Below, one piece after another: positions 1 to 10,121 of a stretch of 64,000 nt of DNA. The notes beneath the pieces were generated by a model, which did not search any database, was not told the origin of the DNA, and saw only the letters and a list, made by a program, of their open reading frames with translations. Origin of the DNA: Mariniphaga sp. (lineage in GTDB: Bacteria; Bacteroidota; Bacteroidia; Bacteroidales; Prolixibacteraceae); the NCBI GenBank assembly GCA_024636975.1, contig JAGXGA010000014.1, forward strand, positions 62,001 through 126,000, written 5' to 3'. Numbering within the stretch: the stretch's first letter is position 1; every line of letters starts with the position of its first letter. The position numbers and the translations under genes are program-made.

Positions 1-1743
1 TTTTAAAAACTTATTTCGATTGATATTTTTGAAAGCTTTTTCCAGTTTAAGTATATTATTCTGTATAATTCCAATATTCTCGTTTATAAAACGGGCCTGC
101 TGACTGACATAATCAAAATCAAACTGATAATAGGGGAACTCTTGTCTTATCATTTCTGCAAGAGAATCACTTTCAGGTTTTAATTGCTCAATCATACCTT
201 CAATGGACTTCGGGTCAGAATACTGTTTCAGGTAATGCACATATTTTGTGTTAAAAATGCTGTCGGTAAAAACCTGGTAAAGCAATAACTCTTCTTTATT
301 GAATGAATTAATTTTTGTAGGGTCGAGTAAGGAAATAACCGGTTCTTCAATTCTTTTAAAAACTCCTCCTTCTATATACCCGTCAAAGGCAATTGGTTCA
401 AGCAGGCAGGTAACCGGGTTGAAATAAAACCGCTGATTATGCCAGGTAAAACCATGATAGGCCTGGGTTACATCCATTAAGGCATAGTATTTTGCAAGTA
501 CTTCAGTATCGAAAATTTGGGATACCGGGGCTGACCAGTTTTTATACTGCATCAGAAGCTTTCGGGCCTCTACAGTTTGCAAGGTTTTCATTGTATCGGC
601 AGCTACGGAACCTTCTTTAAACGGAGTTATCTGTGCGGCACCAAAATAATCAACATCGTATAAATTTCCGGTTTTATTGTGCTCCAAGATGCGGTTCCAA
701 AAGAGAGTTTCATCAAAACGTACAATTGGTCCCTCACGGCGGTTGCTGCTTTCAACAAGGTGCTTTTCGAAATGCTCTTCCCATGCATAAATGCCTTTCG
801 ACTGGTTATTGATTATCAAAGGAGTAAAACCATACCGTGTAGTAAGCACATCCTCGTTTGAAAAAATCTGATGGGCAAGCCACTCGTGGAGGAAATTCCG
901 GGTTGCAGGGTTATGTACTGAAAACGTACGCACATGGTTCCAGGCAAATTCGCTTTTAAGCTTAATTCTGAACGACCATTTATCACCCTGAATATGATCT
1001 GTTAAATCGCCCTTAAGCCTTATCTCTCCATTTAGAAATTCATTCCCGTTAAACAGAACGGCACTTGCATAATCTTCCTCGTTATTAACTAAAACAGTTG
1101 TTTGAAAGGCTTCGTGTCTTTTCCGGTTAAAATATTCCAGGTTTTCTTCTTCAGTATATATAGTCAGTGCTATTTTCGGATCGTACTCAGGGTACTTCTT
1201 TTTATTCCGGTGAATGATCTGTATGTCATCGAAATAAACGGTATCCTCTCCAATATTCCACACAAAAATGGTCAGTTTGTTTTCAGGTATATGAGGCGGG
1301 CTATACATCTCAATGAAAACTTTTTGCCATCCCTCACGGCGTTCTTCCACCACATGTCTGCTTGCATCGTAAAGTTTGCCCCCTGAACCAATACCTATTG
1401 CTCCATCATCGCCGGTGCATTTTCTCCATGCGGTAACCTGAATGTATTCGTCAGGACCAACAGTATATTCAGTTGTGAATCCATATGCTATTTCCGGTGT
1501 TAATTTTAATGCATATTTCCCGGTAAAAGCAACTTCATTGGTACGGGCATTCACATTGCCAAAAGTTAAGGAATCACCTGATGCCTCATGAAATGAGTAA
1601 GTGGCATTATCTACCTCCTCAGCACTGCAGCTATAAATAAATTCAAATCCATCAGTCTCAGAACTGAAATTGTTTTCAGGAGCACATCCATAAAACAGAA
1701 TGACGAATAACTGTGGTAATATGTATTTATGAAGTCTGTCCAT
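1..1743 (-). CDS. CotH-like kinase-domain lipoprotein (3' end outside window)
   Basis: This reading frame is open from the ATG at 1743 down to base 1, so at least 581 residues are present and the C-terminus lies outside the window. The N-terminus MDRLHKYILPQLFVILFYGC is a lipoprotein signal with the lipidated Cys at 20. Residues about 60-170 read as a beta-rich carbohydrate-binding-like module. From about residue 220 the pattern fits the CotH family of atypical kinases: RLKGD, then WSFRIKLK, then ATRNFLHEWLAHQIF, then GIYAWEEHFEKHLVE. CotH proteins in spores phosphorylate coat proteins; in Bacteroidota they are surface lipoproteins of unknown substrate. The fold call is from recognised motifs; the function is inference. 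Confidence 0.7.
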   Translation of the reverse strand, partial: MDRLHKYILPQLFVILFYGCAPENNFSSETDGFEFIYSCSAEEVDNATYSFHEASGDSLTFGNVNARTNEVAFTGKYALKLTPEIAYGFTTEYTVGPDEYIQVTAWRKCTGDDGAIGIGSGGKLYDASRHVVEERREGWQKVFIEMYSPPHIPENKLTIFVWNIGEDTVYFDDIQIIHRNKKKYPEYDPKIALTIYTEEENLEYFNRKRHEAFQTTVLVNNEEDYASAVLFNGNEFLNGEIRLKGDLTDHIQGDKWSFRIKLKSEFAWNHVRTFSVHNPATRNFLHEWLAHQIFSNEDVLTTRYGFTPLIINNQSKGIYAWEEHFEKHLVESSNRREGPIVRFDETLFWNRILEHNKTGNLYDVDYFGAAQITPFKEGSVAADTMKTLQTVEARKLLMQYKNWSAPVSQIFDTEVLAKYYALMDVTQAYHGFTWHNQRFYFNPVTCLLEPIAFDGYIEGGVFKRIEEPVISLLDPTKINSFNKEELLLYQVFTDSIFNTKYVHYLKQYSDPKSIEGMIEQLKPESDSLAEMIRQEFPYYQFDFDYVSQQARFINENIGIIQNNILKLEKAFKNINRNKFLK

Positions 1744-1869
1744 CCCTGTGTTGCAACCTAATTTATCAGGCCGGCTAATTTAACAAATCTGTAATAAACT
1801 TCTTACCTTTACCGGAGATTAATCCCTTTTGTTCAAAAAATGTGAAACTCAAAGAATAGGTTTATAAAA

Positions 1870-3003
1870 ATGATAAAGATAATAACCCTTCCAATTATTC
1901 TTTTTTTCCTGCTTTTATCATATGCCGGATATTCTCAGGATCAGAAAATTCAATATTCTTTTTTTGTGGCAGGCCATACTTCCGGTAAACCGGGAGTAAA
2001 AAACGGCCTGCATCCTCCCTTTAAAGATAAGTATGTTTACATACAAAACCGGCAGGAAATTAAATTCGGAGTTTTTACCGGAGATATAGTTGCTGCTAAT
2101 CCCACTGCAGAAGATTGGGATAAAGTAGATGCTGATATTGATAGCCTGGGGCTGCCGATTTATTTTACCGCAGGCAATCACGATATGGAAAATCGACTTC
2201 TTTTTGAAAGCAGGTATGGAGCAACCTATTATTCTTTTACCTTTCAAAATGACTTATTTATTGTTCTGGATCCAAACATTGACCAGTGGAACATATCAGG
2301 AGCTCAACTGGAGTTTTTGCAAAACACGTTGAATGAAAACAACAGCGATACAAATAATATTTTTGTTTTTTTTCATCAGTTACTGTGGTGGAAACCCAAT
2401 AGCGTTTATGCCGAAACAGGCCCCAACTCCTTTGAAGGGAGGGCAGATTCCATCAATTTCTGGACTGAAGTTGAACCCTTGTTCTCGAAATTGCCCAATG
2501 AAATATTCATGTTTGCCGGAGATGTGGGCGCCGGTAGCTGGGCTGTAGATTTTATGTACGATAAATACAATAACATTTCTTTAATTGCCAGCGGAATGGG
2601 GGAAGGTCCAGGTGATAATTTTATTGTGGTAAATGTTCTTGAGAATAAAGAAATTAATTTTGACCTGATCTGCCTTAACGATTCAGTCTTAAACTGCTTT
2701 GGTAATATAACCGATTACAGGCTCACTACAGGCAATTCATTTCTTCAGACCCATCAGGAGATTGTTCATATTTATCCAAACCCGGCAAACAAAAAGTTTC
2801 AGGTGCTTATAAAATCTGACACTGAAAAGCTGCTCGATTTTCATTTGTATGACGTAAATGGTAAGATAATCCTGTCAAGACAAATCTTTTCGAATGTAGT
2901 TACTGAAATTCAGCCGGCTATAAAAAGTGGATTGTATTTTTACTGCGTGGAAAAAAATGGAATCAGGATAAATTCTGGTTGCCTGTTTTTCAGCAGCCAT
3001 TAA
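1870..3003 (+). CDS. Secreted metallophosphoesterase with T9SS sorting domain
   Basis: The 377-residue protein has a Sec signal peptide (residues 1-22, ending YAGYSQ). It carries calcineurin-like phosphoesterase motifs: FTGDIV near residue 75, GNHD at 102-105, FFHQ near 170 and FAGDVG near 215. The last 75 residues form a type A C-terminal sorting domain (IYPNPAN, LYDVNGK, GLYFYCVEKNG), so the protein should be exported by the type IX secretion system and anchored or released at the surface. The substrate is unknown; phosphomonoesters or phosphodiesters are both possible. It is divergent from the CotH-like gene and convergent with the glycosyltransferase at 3072. Confidence 0.85.
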   Translation: MIKIITLPIILFFLLLSYAGYSQDQKIQYSFFVAGHTSGKPGVKNGLHPPFKDKYVYIQNRQEIKFGVFTGDIVAANPTAEDWDKVDADIDSLGLPIYFTAGNHDMENRLLFESRYGATYYSFTFQNDLFIVLDPNIDQWNISGAQLEFLQNTLNENNSDTNNIFVFFHQLLWWKPNSVYAETGPNSFEGRADSINFWTEVEPLFSKLPNEIFMFAGDVGAGSWAVDFMYDKYNNISLIASGMGEGPGDNFIVVNVLENKEINFDLICLNDSVLNCFGNITDYRLTTGNSFLQTHQEIVHIYPNPANKKFQVLIKSDTEKLLDFHLYDVNGKIILSRQIFSNVVTEIQPAIKSGLYFYCVEKNGIRINSGCLFFSSH

Positions 3004-3071
3004 TAAGAGCATTATTGCCGGAAACATTCAGCCAATAAACTATGGAGCAATTTTTCTTTTTTATACTACCA

Positions 3072-4613
3072 TTACTTAGGTGTAATATTTTGAATATCAT
3101 ACACAATGATATTATCATATTCGCCTAATTTATTTTGTGTAAATGGTCTAATGTGGTCGTTATTGATTATGGTTGAATCGTTGACTATAAGATATTTGGC
3201 TCCCTGTTCTATCCGAAGGTAAAAACCTTCTTCACGAGTAAAGTCACTTCCAAATTCAGTATAACCTTTTCTGTTCATATAATACAACGATCCATTTATT
3301 GTATTATCGGGCAGTGAAATTACCTTATCCTCAGGTTGAACCCCCCACTCCTGAAATAAAGGTTCTATCTCTGTAAGCGCTTCCATCCGGTGATACATTT
3401 CATTCATCCAGCCCAGGTAACGGTTCTGTATACGGTCACGGCAGGCTATTGCATTCCATGTCAGAAATGCTACAGCAAGAACACTCGCAGCAATTTTAAA
3501 CTGAGGTTTCATTTTCTTTAGCTGAGCCAGGAATACTGCCCATACAAATACAAATACGATTATAAGGTTGATTAAGTAATAATCGTGGCCTTCCAGAACC
3601 TGAAACCACAAAATCAGCTGGATGGCCATCCCTAATGGAAGTACAACGATAAAGTACCTGAGCACCGGTTTTAACGACCTGATCCGGACAATCAGAAATA
3701 ACCAAACGGCAAAAGTGAGATACTGAGTGAATGGTAAAAACATCTCCTTAAAGTAAATCTTATCAAGAACGTCGATTATTCTTGAAAACTGTTCCTGTGT
3801 CATATTCCATATTGGCCAAATGCCATGAAAGGAAATGTGCCCCTGATGAATGCGGTTGTAATAATCAACGTACAAATACCACGAAATTACTGGTATAATG
3901 GCCAACAAAAAAGGAACAAAATGCTTCCACCTGAAGCAAAAAACACATTGGTCTTTCTTCATTAAAAATACTTCAATGATAATCCAGCCTCCCAATGCAA
4001 TAAATGAAAGAGCTGCTGTGATCTTCAGCAGCATAGCCAGACAAAACATCAAAGCTGAAAGCCAAAGGTCCATAACATTTCTGTTCTTCAGGAACCGGAT
4101 TACAAAATACCAGGCAATGAAAACAAACGAAAGCGATGGCACATCGGGCAAATAATTCGGGCCATAAAAAACAACCATGGGTGACGTAAAGATTAAAAGG
4201 CTTAAAAAACCAGCCAATAACTGATTCTTTATAATGTATTTTAATCCGTGAAACAGCGCATACAATCCGAAGAACAGTATAAATACCTGTACCAGTTTAA
4301 AAATCCATTCGTGAGCGCCAAACACATCCCAAAGCCGGGCAACAAAATAGTATATGACGGGGAACTCACCTGCTGCCTTTCCCGAATAGCCTCCACCCCC
4401 AAACTGATTGTGCATTTCCGGCTCCAGGAACGGAAGATCGTATTGATGGTAGTTTAACGTAAGCGAAAGGCAATTTGTCTGGCGCCAGATATGTACCGAT
4501 TGGGGTGGAGTAAAAAGTGAATGATTTAAGTCATATAGATAGAAAAGACCTATGAAAACTGAAACAAACAGTATATTAGCAGTTAACCTTTTGCTCAAAA
4601 AGGAAAATTTCAT
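3072..4613 (-). CDS. GT-C membrane glycosyltransferase (GT39/ArnT-like)
   Basis: The protein has 513 residues with about 10-12 hydrophobic segments and a soluble C-terminal part of about 130 residues. The first periplasmic loop contains HIWRQTNCLS, resembling the loop in GT39/PMT-like enzymes that transfer a sugar from polyprenyl phosphate. Members of this fold glycosylate lipids, polysaccharides or proteins on the outer face of the inner membrane. It belongs to a group of four such genes between 3072 and 12166. The donor and acceptor cannot be told from sequence. ATG at 4613 directly precedes a positively charged first helix. Confidence 0.75.
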   Translation of the reverse strand: MKFSFLSKRLTANILFVSVFIGLFYLYDLNHSLFTPPQSVHIWRQTNCLSLTLNYHQYDLPFLEPEMHNQFGGGGYSGKAAGEFPVIYYFVARLWDVFGAHEWIFKLVQVFILFFGLYALFHGLKYIIKNQLLAGFLSLLIFTSPMVVFYGPNYLPDVPSLSFVFIAWYFVIRFLKNRNVMDLWLSALMFCLAMLLKITAALSFIALGGWIIIEVFLMKKDQCVFCFRWKHFVPFLLAIIPVISWYLYVDYYNRIHQGHISFHGIWPIWNMTQEQFSRIIDVLDKIYFKEMFLPFTQYLTFAVWLFLIVRIRSLKPVLRYFIVVLPLGMAIQLILWFQVLEGHDYYLINLIIVFVFVWAVFLAQLKKMKPQFKIAASVLAVAFLTWNAIACRDRIQNRYLGWMNEMYHRMEALTEIEPLFQEWGVQPEDKVISLPDNTINGSLYYMNRKGYTEFGSDFTREEGFYLRIEQGAKYLIVNDSTIINNDHIRPFTQNKLGEYDNIIVYDIQNITPK

Positions 4614-4852
4614 CTTTAAAAATATTTATAGACTCATTATTATGAATTAGCCAGGTGTTTCATTTAATTCCAATAATTTTATCTTGGTATGATTATTTTA
4701 TTTACCTGTTTAATATGGCCGGCTAAAGTAGTAATTATCTGTAAACTGTATTATTTACAACAGGGAATTTTTTGCCTTGGGGAGATAATTATCATATTTA
4801 AAGTATTTTACATGAAACCCATTTTGTTCTTTTTTTATACTGTTGCAATTTT

Positions 4853-4860
4853 TACTTTTG
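4853..4860 (+). promoter_or_regulatory. Possible -7 promoter element for the GT-C gene at 4905
   Basis: TACTTTTG matches the Bacteroidota -7 consensus TAnnTTTG and lies 45 bp before the start codon. No TTTG at the usual -33 spacing is visible, so support is partial. Confidence 0.35.
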
Positions 4861-4904
4861 CCGTATCAAATTTATGCTAATTCTGAAAGTCAATAAAATA
4901 TAAT

Positions 4905-6548
4905 ATGAAACCTTTCTTTCAAGCTTTATGGAAAAGTAGATTCTTACTTATACTGATTTTTCCTTTCTTTTATTTTTTTGCCGGCCTTTACATTAAGCTT
5001 ATACTTGAAGACCCTTCATTAAGATCAATAGATCCGGATTATGCTTATTTTATAAGTGGGTTAAATATTTCAGAAGGAATTTTTAAACTTACACATATCG
5101 ATCATCCAGGCACACCACTTCAGTATCTTATTGCACTGGTGATAAGAATAGTTCATTTATTTCGTAATAATCCCAGTTTACCTGAAGATGTTTTAGCCAA
5201 TTCCGATCTTTACCTGACGGTGGTAAACATTATCATCACACTTATTGTGGCACTGTCTCTTTTTATTGCCGGAAGATATGTTTATAAAAAAACCAATTCG
5301 GTTTTATATGCAATGCTCATTCAAACCGTTCCGTTTGTGACTTACATATGGTATGAAATTTTTGGAAGAATCACACCAGAACTTTTAATTCCGTTGCCCA
5401 TAATATCTCTGAGTGCATTGCTTGTGGTACATCTATCAGGAGAAAAGGAAAGATTTGATAATTCGCAGCTGGTTATTATGAGTATCATCCTGGCATTTGG
5501 GTTATCATTAAAACTTACTTTGATACCTTTAATGATAATTCCCCTGGTTATCGTAAAAACATGGAAATCAAAAATAATTGTCATTTCATTAACTATTTTG
5601 TTTTTCCTGATATTATCGTTTCCTGCAACCCTGCAAATCGACAGGTTCCTGACATGGATAAAAGGCCTTTTTATGCACAGTGGAAATTATGGTACCGGAG
5701 AAGAAAATATTGTTGATTTTGCATTGCTCAAAGCTAATTTTGGAAAAATAATCAGATTGCAAAAAAGTTTTTCATATCTGGTTACAATAGTATTCGTGAT
5801 TTTCATAGGCTCTGTTGTTTGGTTCAGAAACCGGTCAGGTTTTCAGATAGAAAAAAAATTAAGGGTTACACTGGCTATTCTTTTAATGATATTGGCTCAG
5901 GCAATAATTGTCGGTAAACACTATTCGCCACATTATTTTATTCCCGCAGTAATGTTTACCCCACTTCTTATTTTTTTAATCATTGAAATTATTAAAGCCT
6001 TTAACTCTTCAAAAATTCTGAAAATTTCTTTGATGTGTTTACTTGCTGTTTTCCTTGGCTGGCATTTAAAGCAACAATTATTTACAATCAGATACACGTC
6101 CGGAGCCTTTCAAGACCAAATAGAAGCGAGAAAGGTAACAAGAGGTGTTATCAATACTTTTGAAAAGGAATCTATTAAAATTATTGTTTCCCAGGATTAC
6201 GGATCGCCTTTTGTTGAGTATGCCCTTCATTTCAGCACCGTATGGTCGGCTGCCTCTGCCCGCGAACGCTACAGGGAAATTCTTGGTGAAATTTTTCCCA
6301 ACACTTACCAATATACCACCTGGGATGGTAAATTCATTCATTGGGGAGAACCTTTGAATCTTAAAAAAATTATTGACGAAAACATTCAGGTTTATGTTTA
6401 TCTGGAAAATAACTCAGAGGAGCTTTATCAAAAATCAATTGATAAAATCTTTCCAGAAGAAGAACAACTAACGGTAAATGCAGAGCATATTTTTACCAAT
6501 TCAATAAATGGCGAAGCTATAGTAAAACTTGATATTAAACGATATTGA
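4905..6548 (+). CDS. GT-C type multi-spanning membrane glycosyltransferase-like protein
   Basis: The protein has 547 residues with about 11 predicted membrane helices. An early luminal loop with DPDYAYFISGLNISEG and HIDHPGTPLQYL is typical of GT-C family proteins that face the periplasm with an acidic motif. The C-terminal 150 residues are soluble. It probably uses a polyprenyl-phosphate sugar to build surface glycan, like its neighbours. It is on the opposite strand from the genes on both sides, so it is a separate transcription unit. I recognise the fold, not a specific enzyme. Confidence 0.65.
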   Translation: MKPFFQALWKSRFLLILIFPFFYFFAGLYIKLILEDPSLRSIDPDYAYFISGLNISEGIFKLTHIDHPGTPLQYLIALVIRIVHLFRNNPSLPEDVLANSDLYLTVVNIIITLIVALSLFIAGRYVYKKTNSVLYAMLIQTVPFVTYIWYEIFGRITPELLIPLPIISLSALLVVHLSGEKERFDNSQLVIMSIILAFGLSLKLTLIPLMIIPLVIVKTWKSKIIVISLTILFFLILSFPATLQIDRFLTWIKGLFMHSGNYGTGEENIVDFALLKANFGKIIRLQKSFSYLVTIVFVIFIGSVVWFRNRSGFQIEKKLRVTLAILLMILAQAIIVGKHYSPHYFIPAVMFTPLLIFLIIEIIKAFNSSKILKISLMCLLAVFLGWHLKQQLFTIRYTSGAFQDQIEARKVTRGVINTFEKESIKIIVSQDYGSPFVEYALHFSTVWSAASARERYREILGEIFPNTYQYTTWDGKFIHWGEPLNLKKIIDENIQVYVYLENNSEELYQKSIDKIFPEEEQLTVNAEHIFTNSINGEAIVKLDIKRY

Positions 6549-6574
6549 TTCAGTATTATAAGCTATACTAAGGT

Positions 6575-7423
6575 TTATTGAATCTGTATCCAAAACGAAC
6601 CCCCATGCCTTTCAACATTGGCCAGGTTTTCATGATGCCACACAGGATCGATGACTTTGCTCAAGGGCTCATCTTCAAAAATAAAATAGTTTGGCAACAG
6701 GGGCTTATATTTTAACGGATTGGCCAACAGGTACATCGCCAAACCGTATTGTTCAGAATAAAACCTGTCGCACATAAACTGCGGGTAATCGTAAGGCAGG
6801 TAAATATCGTGAATGTGCACGATGACACCTTTTTTCAGTCTGGGTAAAACTTCCATAAAAAATACCATGGAATCGGAGTTTGGCAAAATACGATGCGAAT
6901 TGTCAACAAACAAGATATCATTTTCATCAAGGTCTGCCAGAAACCGGTTATCAACATTTTCGAATGGTTCCCTGATTACCTGGTCAGCCAGCTGATCGAT
7001 CTCTGCCCTTGGGAACGGGTCAATCGAAACTATTTTTGTTGGTAATTTTTGTTCGCTGATGGCTTTATAGGCAACTTTCGTGGAATTCCCTGATCCAATT
7101 TCAATGTATTTTTTTGGCCTGTATATAGCTAAAAGGGTATATAACCCGATGATATCCAACCCCGGCAAAAAACCATTGTTCCATGTGGGCTTATTTCCTT
7201 CTGTCTCAAACCGGGCATCCTTTATCTGCCAGAACCGTTCCTTGTATTCCAATGCTTTATTGAGGAAAGTTTCATAATCTTTCCTGTTGGCATCTATTAT
7301 TGAATACAACTCCGGATGTGGTGGTAATCCCTCACCATACCTGGGCTTAAATTTAACTTTATACTCCAAAAAAACATTTTGATGCTTAGGTGATAAAAAT
7401 TTATATACTTCTTTTAGATTCAT
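6575..7423 (-). CDS. Class I SAM-dependent methyltransferase
   Basis: The 282-residue soluble protein has the SAM-binding motif IEIGSGNST near residue 112, an acidic motif VSIDPFP near 138, DILFVDNSH near 170 and HIHDIYLPYDYP near 205. This pattern fits the methyltransferase 24 (class I, Rossmann) group often found in capsule and lipopolysaccharide clusters, where it caps or modifies sugars. It lies within the glycosyltransferase region and is convergent with the GT-C gene ending at 6548. The methyl acceptor is unknown. Confidence 0.8.
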   Translation of the reverse strand: MNLKEVYKFLSPKHQNVFLEYKVKFKPRYGEGLPPHPELYSIIDANRKDYETFLNKALEYKERFWQIKDARFETEGNKPTWNNGFLPGLDIIGLYTLLAIYRPKKYIEIGSGNSTKVAYKAISEQKLPTKIVSIDPFPRAEIDQLADQVIREPFENVDNRFLADLDENDILFVDNSHRILPNSDSMVFFMEVLPRLKKGVIVHIHDIYLPYDYPQFMCDRFYSEQYGLAMYLLANPLKYKPLLPNYFIFEDEPLSKVIDPVWHHENLANVERHGGSFWIQIQ

Positions 7424-7524
7424 GGGTTGTGGTTAAATATTTTAATTGGTAAAGAACTGTTATTTTGAAATAATGAAATGAACCTGATTAAAATTATATT
7501 ATTTTTCCATTTGCAGTTTCTATT

Positions 7525-9402
7525 TTAATAGCTCTTCATCTCAACCAATATTTTCTCCAAAAGCAGGTGTTTTTTGTCTTTGTTCCATACATAAAAAACC
7601 ATCTTTGCGGAGTCAGGAATGTTGGCAGGTATCCGTGCAATTAATTGCTGTTGTTTCCATTCATTTTCATCAGCAATTAAATCAGCTTTCTCATACCTCA
7701 GGCTTTTTCCTTCATTTTCAATCGAAAAAACAAGCAATGTTTCATCCGGGTTAAGTTGATCCAGGGCTTTGTATCGCAGGGTGACGGTTACATCAAGTAC
7801 ATCATGTAGCCTTATAACATCGGGGTAAATGGTCAAAGCAGGACCAAATTCCTGCGTGTGGTCGTATTTCCAGACTGAAATTCCATTCACCTCTTTCACC
7901 TCTTCCTCCTGATAATCCCCGAAACTTAATGTACTGCTGTAACTATCGGAAACTACAGCAGAATCGGCTTTAGTTTTTACTTTTTTAAAGATTTGCACGC
8001 TGTAGTCGTATCCGCCCAAAACAATTATCTTTTCAATGGGATAGTAAGCTTTTAGTTTTTTCAGGTAAGGGTCTTTTTCCAGGTTTTCCAACTGCACACG
8101 TCCTTCATTGGGACCAAGGTGAGCATCCCAAACCAACAGGTCGCCCCAGTCAAGTGTATTGGAAGGCTGCTGTTTATCTGCAACCCACCAGTTGCATTGT
8201 GAAGTATCATACGGATCGAGTTCCAGGTAATGTATCAGAAGGGGATTGAAATAGTAAACTTTTTCACCCGCTTCATTTGAGCTGATGTACTCTGCGCTTT
8301 TTTTAATTAATTGTTCAGTAGTATCAGCTTTCAGGTGTAAATTATGACGGGTAAACAAAAGCACAACCTGAAGAACTGCCAGTACTGAAAACAGGCTATA
8401 TATAACTGTTTTTCTCTTAAAGTTTTTTATCAGGACTCCATACACTTTCATACCGGTTATAGCAGCCAGTGGAATTATTCCTCCCATTACCCTTGTTAAC
8501 CCAAGTGAACCTCCCGTACCCTGCCACCATACATAGGTGTGGGCGGCGAAAAATGTAATCCAGCTGCCGGCAATCAGGACAAATAAAACGGTATCCCGGC
8601 TGTGCAGGGAAAACTTTTTGGCAACCCCGGATATCCATATAACTATTCCTATTAATATCAATATAAGCAAAGGTATCCCAAAAATGGAAGGACTGTGCTT
8701 AATGAAATGAAACAGGCTGCCACTTCCATAAATGCTTTCCCCCATTGAATACGGCTGTTTGGTAATAAGCCATAATATGTCACCAAACACAAAATACCCG
8801 ATTATAGAATATAACACCATACCTGAAATAAGAAAAGGCAGGGAACGGTACGAACGGCTAAGTACCAATGCAAGGGCAAATACCGGTAATATTACTATCC
8901 CTTCGCTACGCACCAGGGGAAGAAACGACAATACAACCGCTGCAAAAATAAATTTATTACGAATAAACAGATATACTGCTGCTACAAGGACAAAACTGAA
9001 AAGCACCTCTGTCAGACAACTTGCCGCCACTAAAAAATAAACTGGTGAGAAGGCTATAAACAGCACAATAAAAAACGGGCTTAATACATCAGGAAACATT
9101 CGTTTGGCAATCTTTGCAGACAGGAAAAGGGTAAATACGGCGACCATCACATTAAAGATTTTAGCCACATCGTAACCAAACTGTGCGAACGGTGCAGACA
9201 GAAGGGTATATACCGGCTTTCCCCAAAGGTCGAGCAACAATTCCGGATATTTAAATGAATACCGGGAAATCTGATAATGGGCAATGTTATCGGCGCCTCC
9301 ATATCCGTATGCGCTTTCGCTTATGAATATCAAAATAACATGCAGCACTATGTATGCCGGAAAAAAGAAATAGTACAAATGTTTTTCTGAAAGGCTTCGC
9401 AT
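7525..9402 (-). CDS. GT-C membrane glycosyltransferase with periplasmic C-terminal domain
   Basis: Starting at the ATG at 9402 (MRSLSEKHLYYFFFPAYIVLH) gives 625 residues. A longer frame to 9453 would overlap the upstream GT2 gene, whose stop lies 5 bases before this ATG. About 10 membrane helices fill residues 1-370; the rest is a soluble domain ending in a beta-rich module. The tight spacing to the GT2 gene suggests one transcript: the GT2 enzyme would charge a polyprenyl phosphate and this enzyme would use it. The specificity is not visible. Confidence 0.7.
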   Translation of the reverse strand: MRSLSEKHLYYFFFPAYIVLHVILIFISESAYGYGGADNIAHYQISRYSFKYPELLLDLWGKPVYTLLSAPFAQFGYDVAKIFNVMVAVFTLFLSAKIAKRMFPDVLSPFFIVLFIAFSPVYFLVAASCLTEVLFSFVLVAAVYLFIRNKFIFAAVVLSFLPLVRSEGIVILPVFALALVLSRSYRSLPFLISGMVLYSIIGYFVFGDILWLITKQPYSMGESIYGSGSLFHFIKHSPSIFGIPLLILILIGIVIWISGVAKKFSLHSRDTVLFVLIAGSWITFFAAHTYVWWQGTGGSLGLTRVMGGIIPLAAITGMKVYGVLIKNFKRKTVIYSLFSVLAVLQVVLLFTRHNLHLKADTTEQLIKKSAEYISSNEAGEKVYYFNPLLIHYLELDPYDTSQCNWWVADKQQPSNTLDWGDLLVWDAHLGPNEGRVQLENLEKDPYLKKLKAYYPIEKIIVLGGYDYSVQIFKKVKTKADSAVVSDSYSSTLSFGDYQEEEVKEVNGISVWKYDHTQEFGPALTIYPDVIRLHDVLDVTVTLRYKALDQLNPDETLLVFSIENEGKSLRYEKADLIADENEWKQQQLIARIPANIPDSAKMVFYVWNKDKKHLLLEKILVEMKSY

Positions 9403-9407
9403 AGGAA

Positions 9408-10121
9408 TTACTTTCTTAATACATTGTACTTCAGCACGCACCACAACGCCCAAAATCCATCGCGCCAGCCAATTTTTTTCCCCTCGGCATAGGTACGTCC
9501 GTAATAGGAAATTCCCACTTCATAGATTCTTACACCCGGCACCCGGGCAACTTTAGCCGTTACTTCGGGCTCAAATCCAAAGCGTTTTTCCTTTAAATCA
9601 ATTTCCTTTATGATTTCTGATCGGAACAATTTATAGCAGGTTTCCATATCGGTCAGGTTGAGATCGGTAAACATATTCGAGAAAAAAGTAAGGAATTTGT
9701 TCCCGATGGAGTGCCAGAAAAAAAGTATCCGGTGTGGGTTTCCACCCATAAACCGGGAGCCGTAAACCACATCGGCATTCCCTTCGGCAATTGGTTTCAG
9801 CAGGTGGTTGTACTCGCGCGGATCGTATTCCAGATCGGCATCCTGGATGATGATGCAATCGCCCGAGGCTTCATCAATCCCTTTATGCAGTGCAGCTCCT
9901 TTTCCCATATTATGGGGCTGTAGCAGCAACTTCATATTTATATCCGGATGTTTTTTAATATAATCTTCGATTACCTCTACGGAATGGTCGGTGGAAGCGT
10001 CGTTCACAATAATTATTTCCTTACCGAATCCGTAAAGCAATTCAACCTCCAACACACGGTCAAGGATCTCATGAATGGTTAGGGCTTCATTATAAACCGG
10101 AATTACAATGGATAATATCAT
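9408..10121 (-). CDS. GT2 glycosyltransferase, polyprenyl-phosphate mannose/glucose synthase-like
   Basis: I take the ATG at 10121, which places the family's usual start [11 protein letters not shown] at residue 2; the frame could extend to 10199 but that segment is not family-like. The result is 237 residues. Motifs: [10 protein letters not shown] (nucleotide binding), then QDADLEYDP (the DxD metal site), then YGSRF and ETCYKLFR. These match dolichyl/undecaprenyl-phosphate hexose synthases of GT2, which make the lipid-linked donor used by GT-C enzymes. It is co-oriented with the GT-C gene that follows it closely. Confidence 0.85.
   Translation of the reverse strand: MILSIVIPVYNEALTIHEILDRVLEVELLYGFGKEIIIVNDASTDHSVEVIEDYIKKHPDINMKLLLQPHNMGKGAALHKGIDEASGDCIIIQDADLEYDPREYNHLLKPIAEGNADVVYGSRFMGGNPHRILFFWHSIGNKFLTFFSNMFTDLNLTDMETCYKLFRSEIIKEIDLKEKRFGFEPEVTAKVARVPGVRIYEVGISYYGRTYAEGKKIGWRDGFWALWCVLKYNVLRK

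Noticed and set aside
4689-4880. 63-codon open frame on the plus strand
   Set aside because: Hydrophobic, AT-rich, overlaps the likely promoter of the 4905 gene and has no recognisable family pattern.
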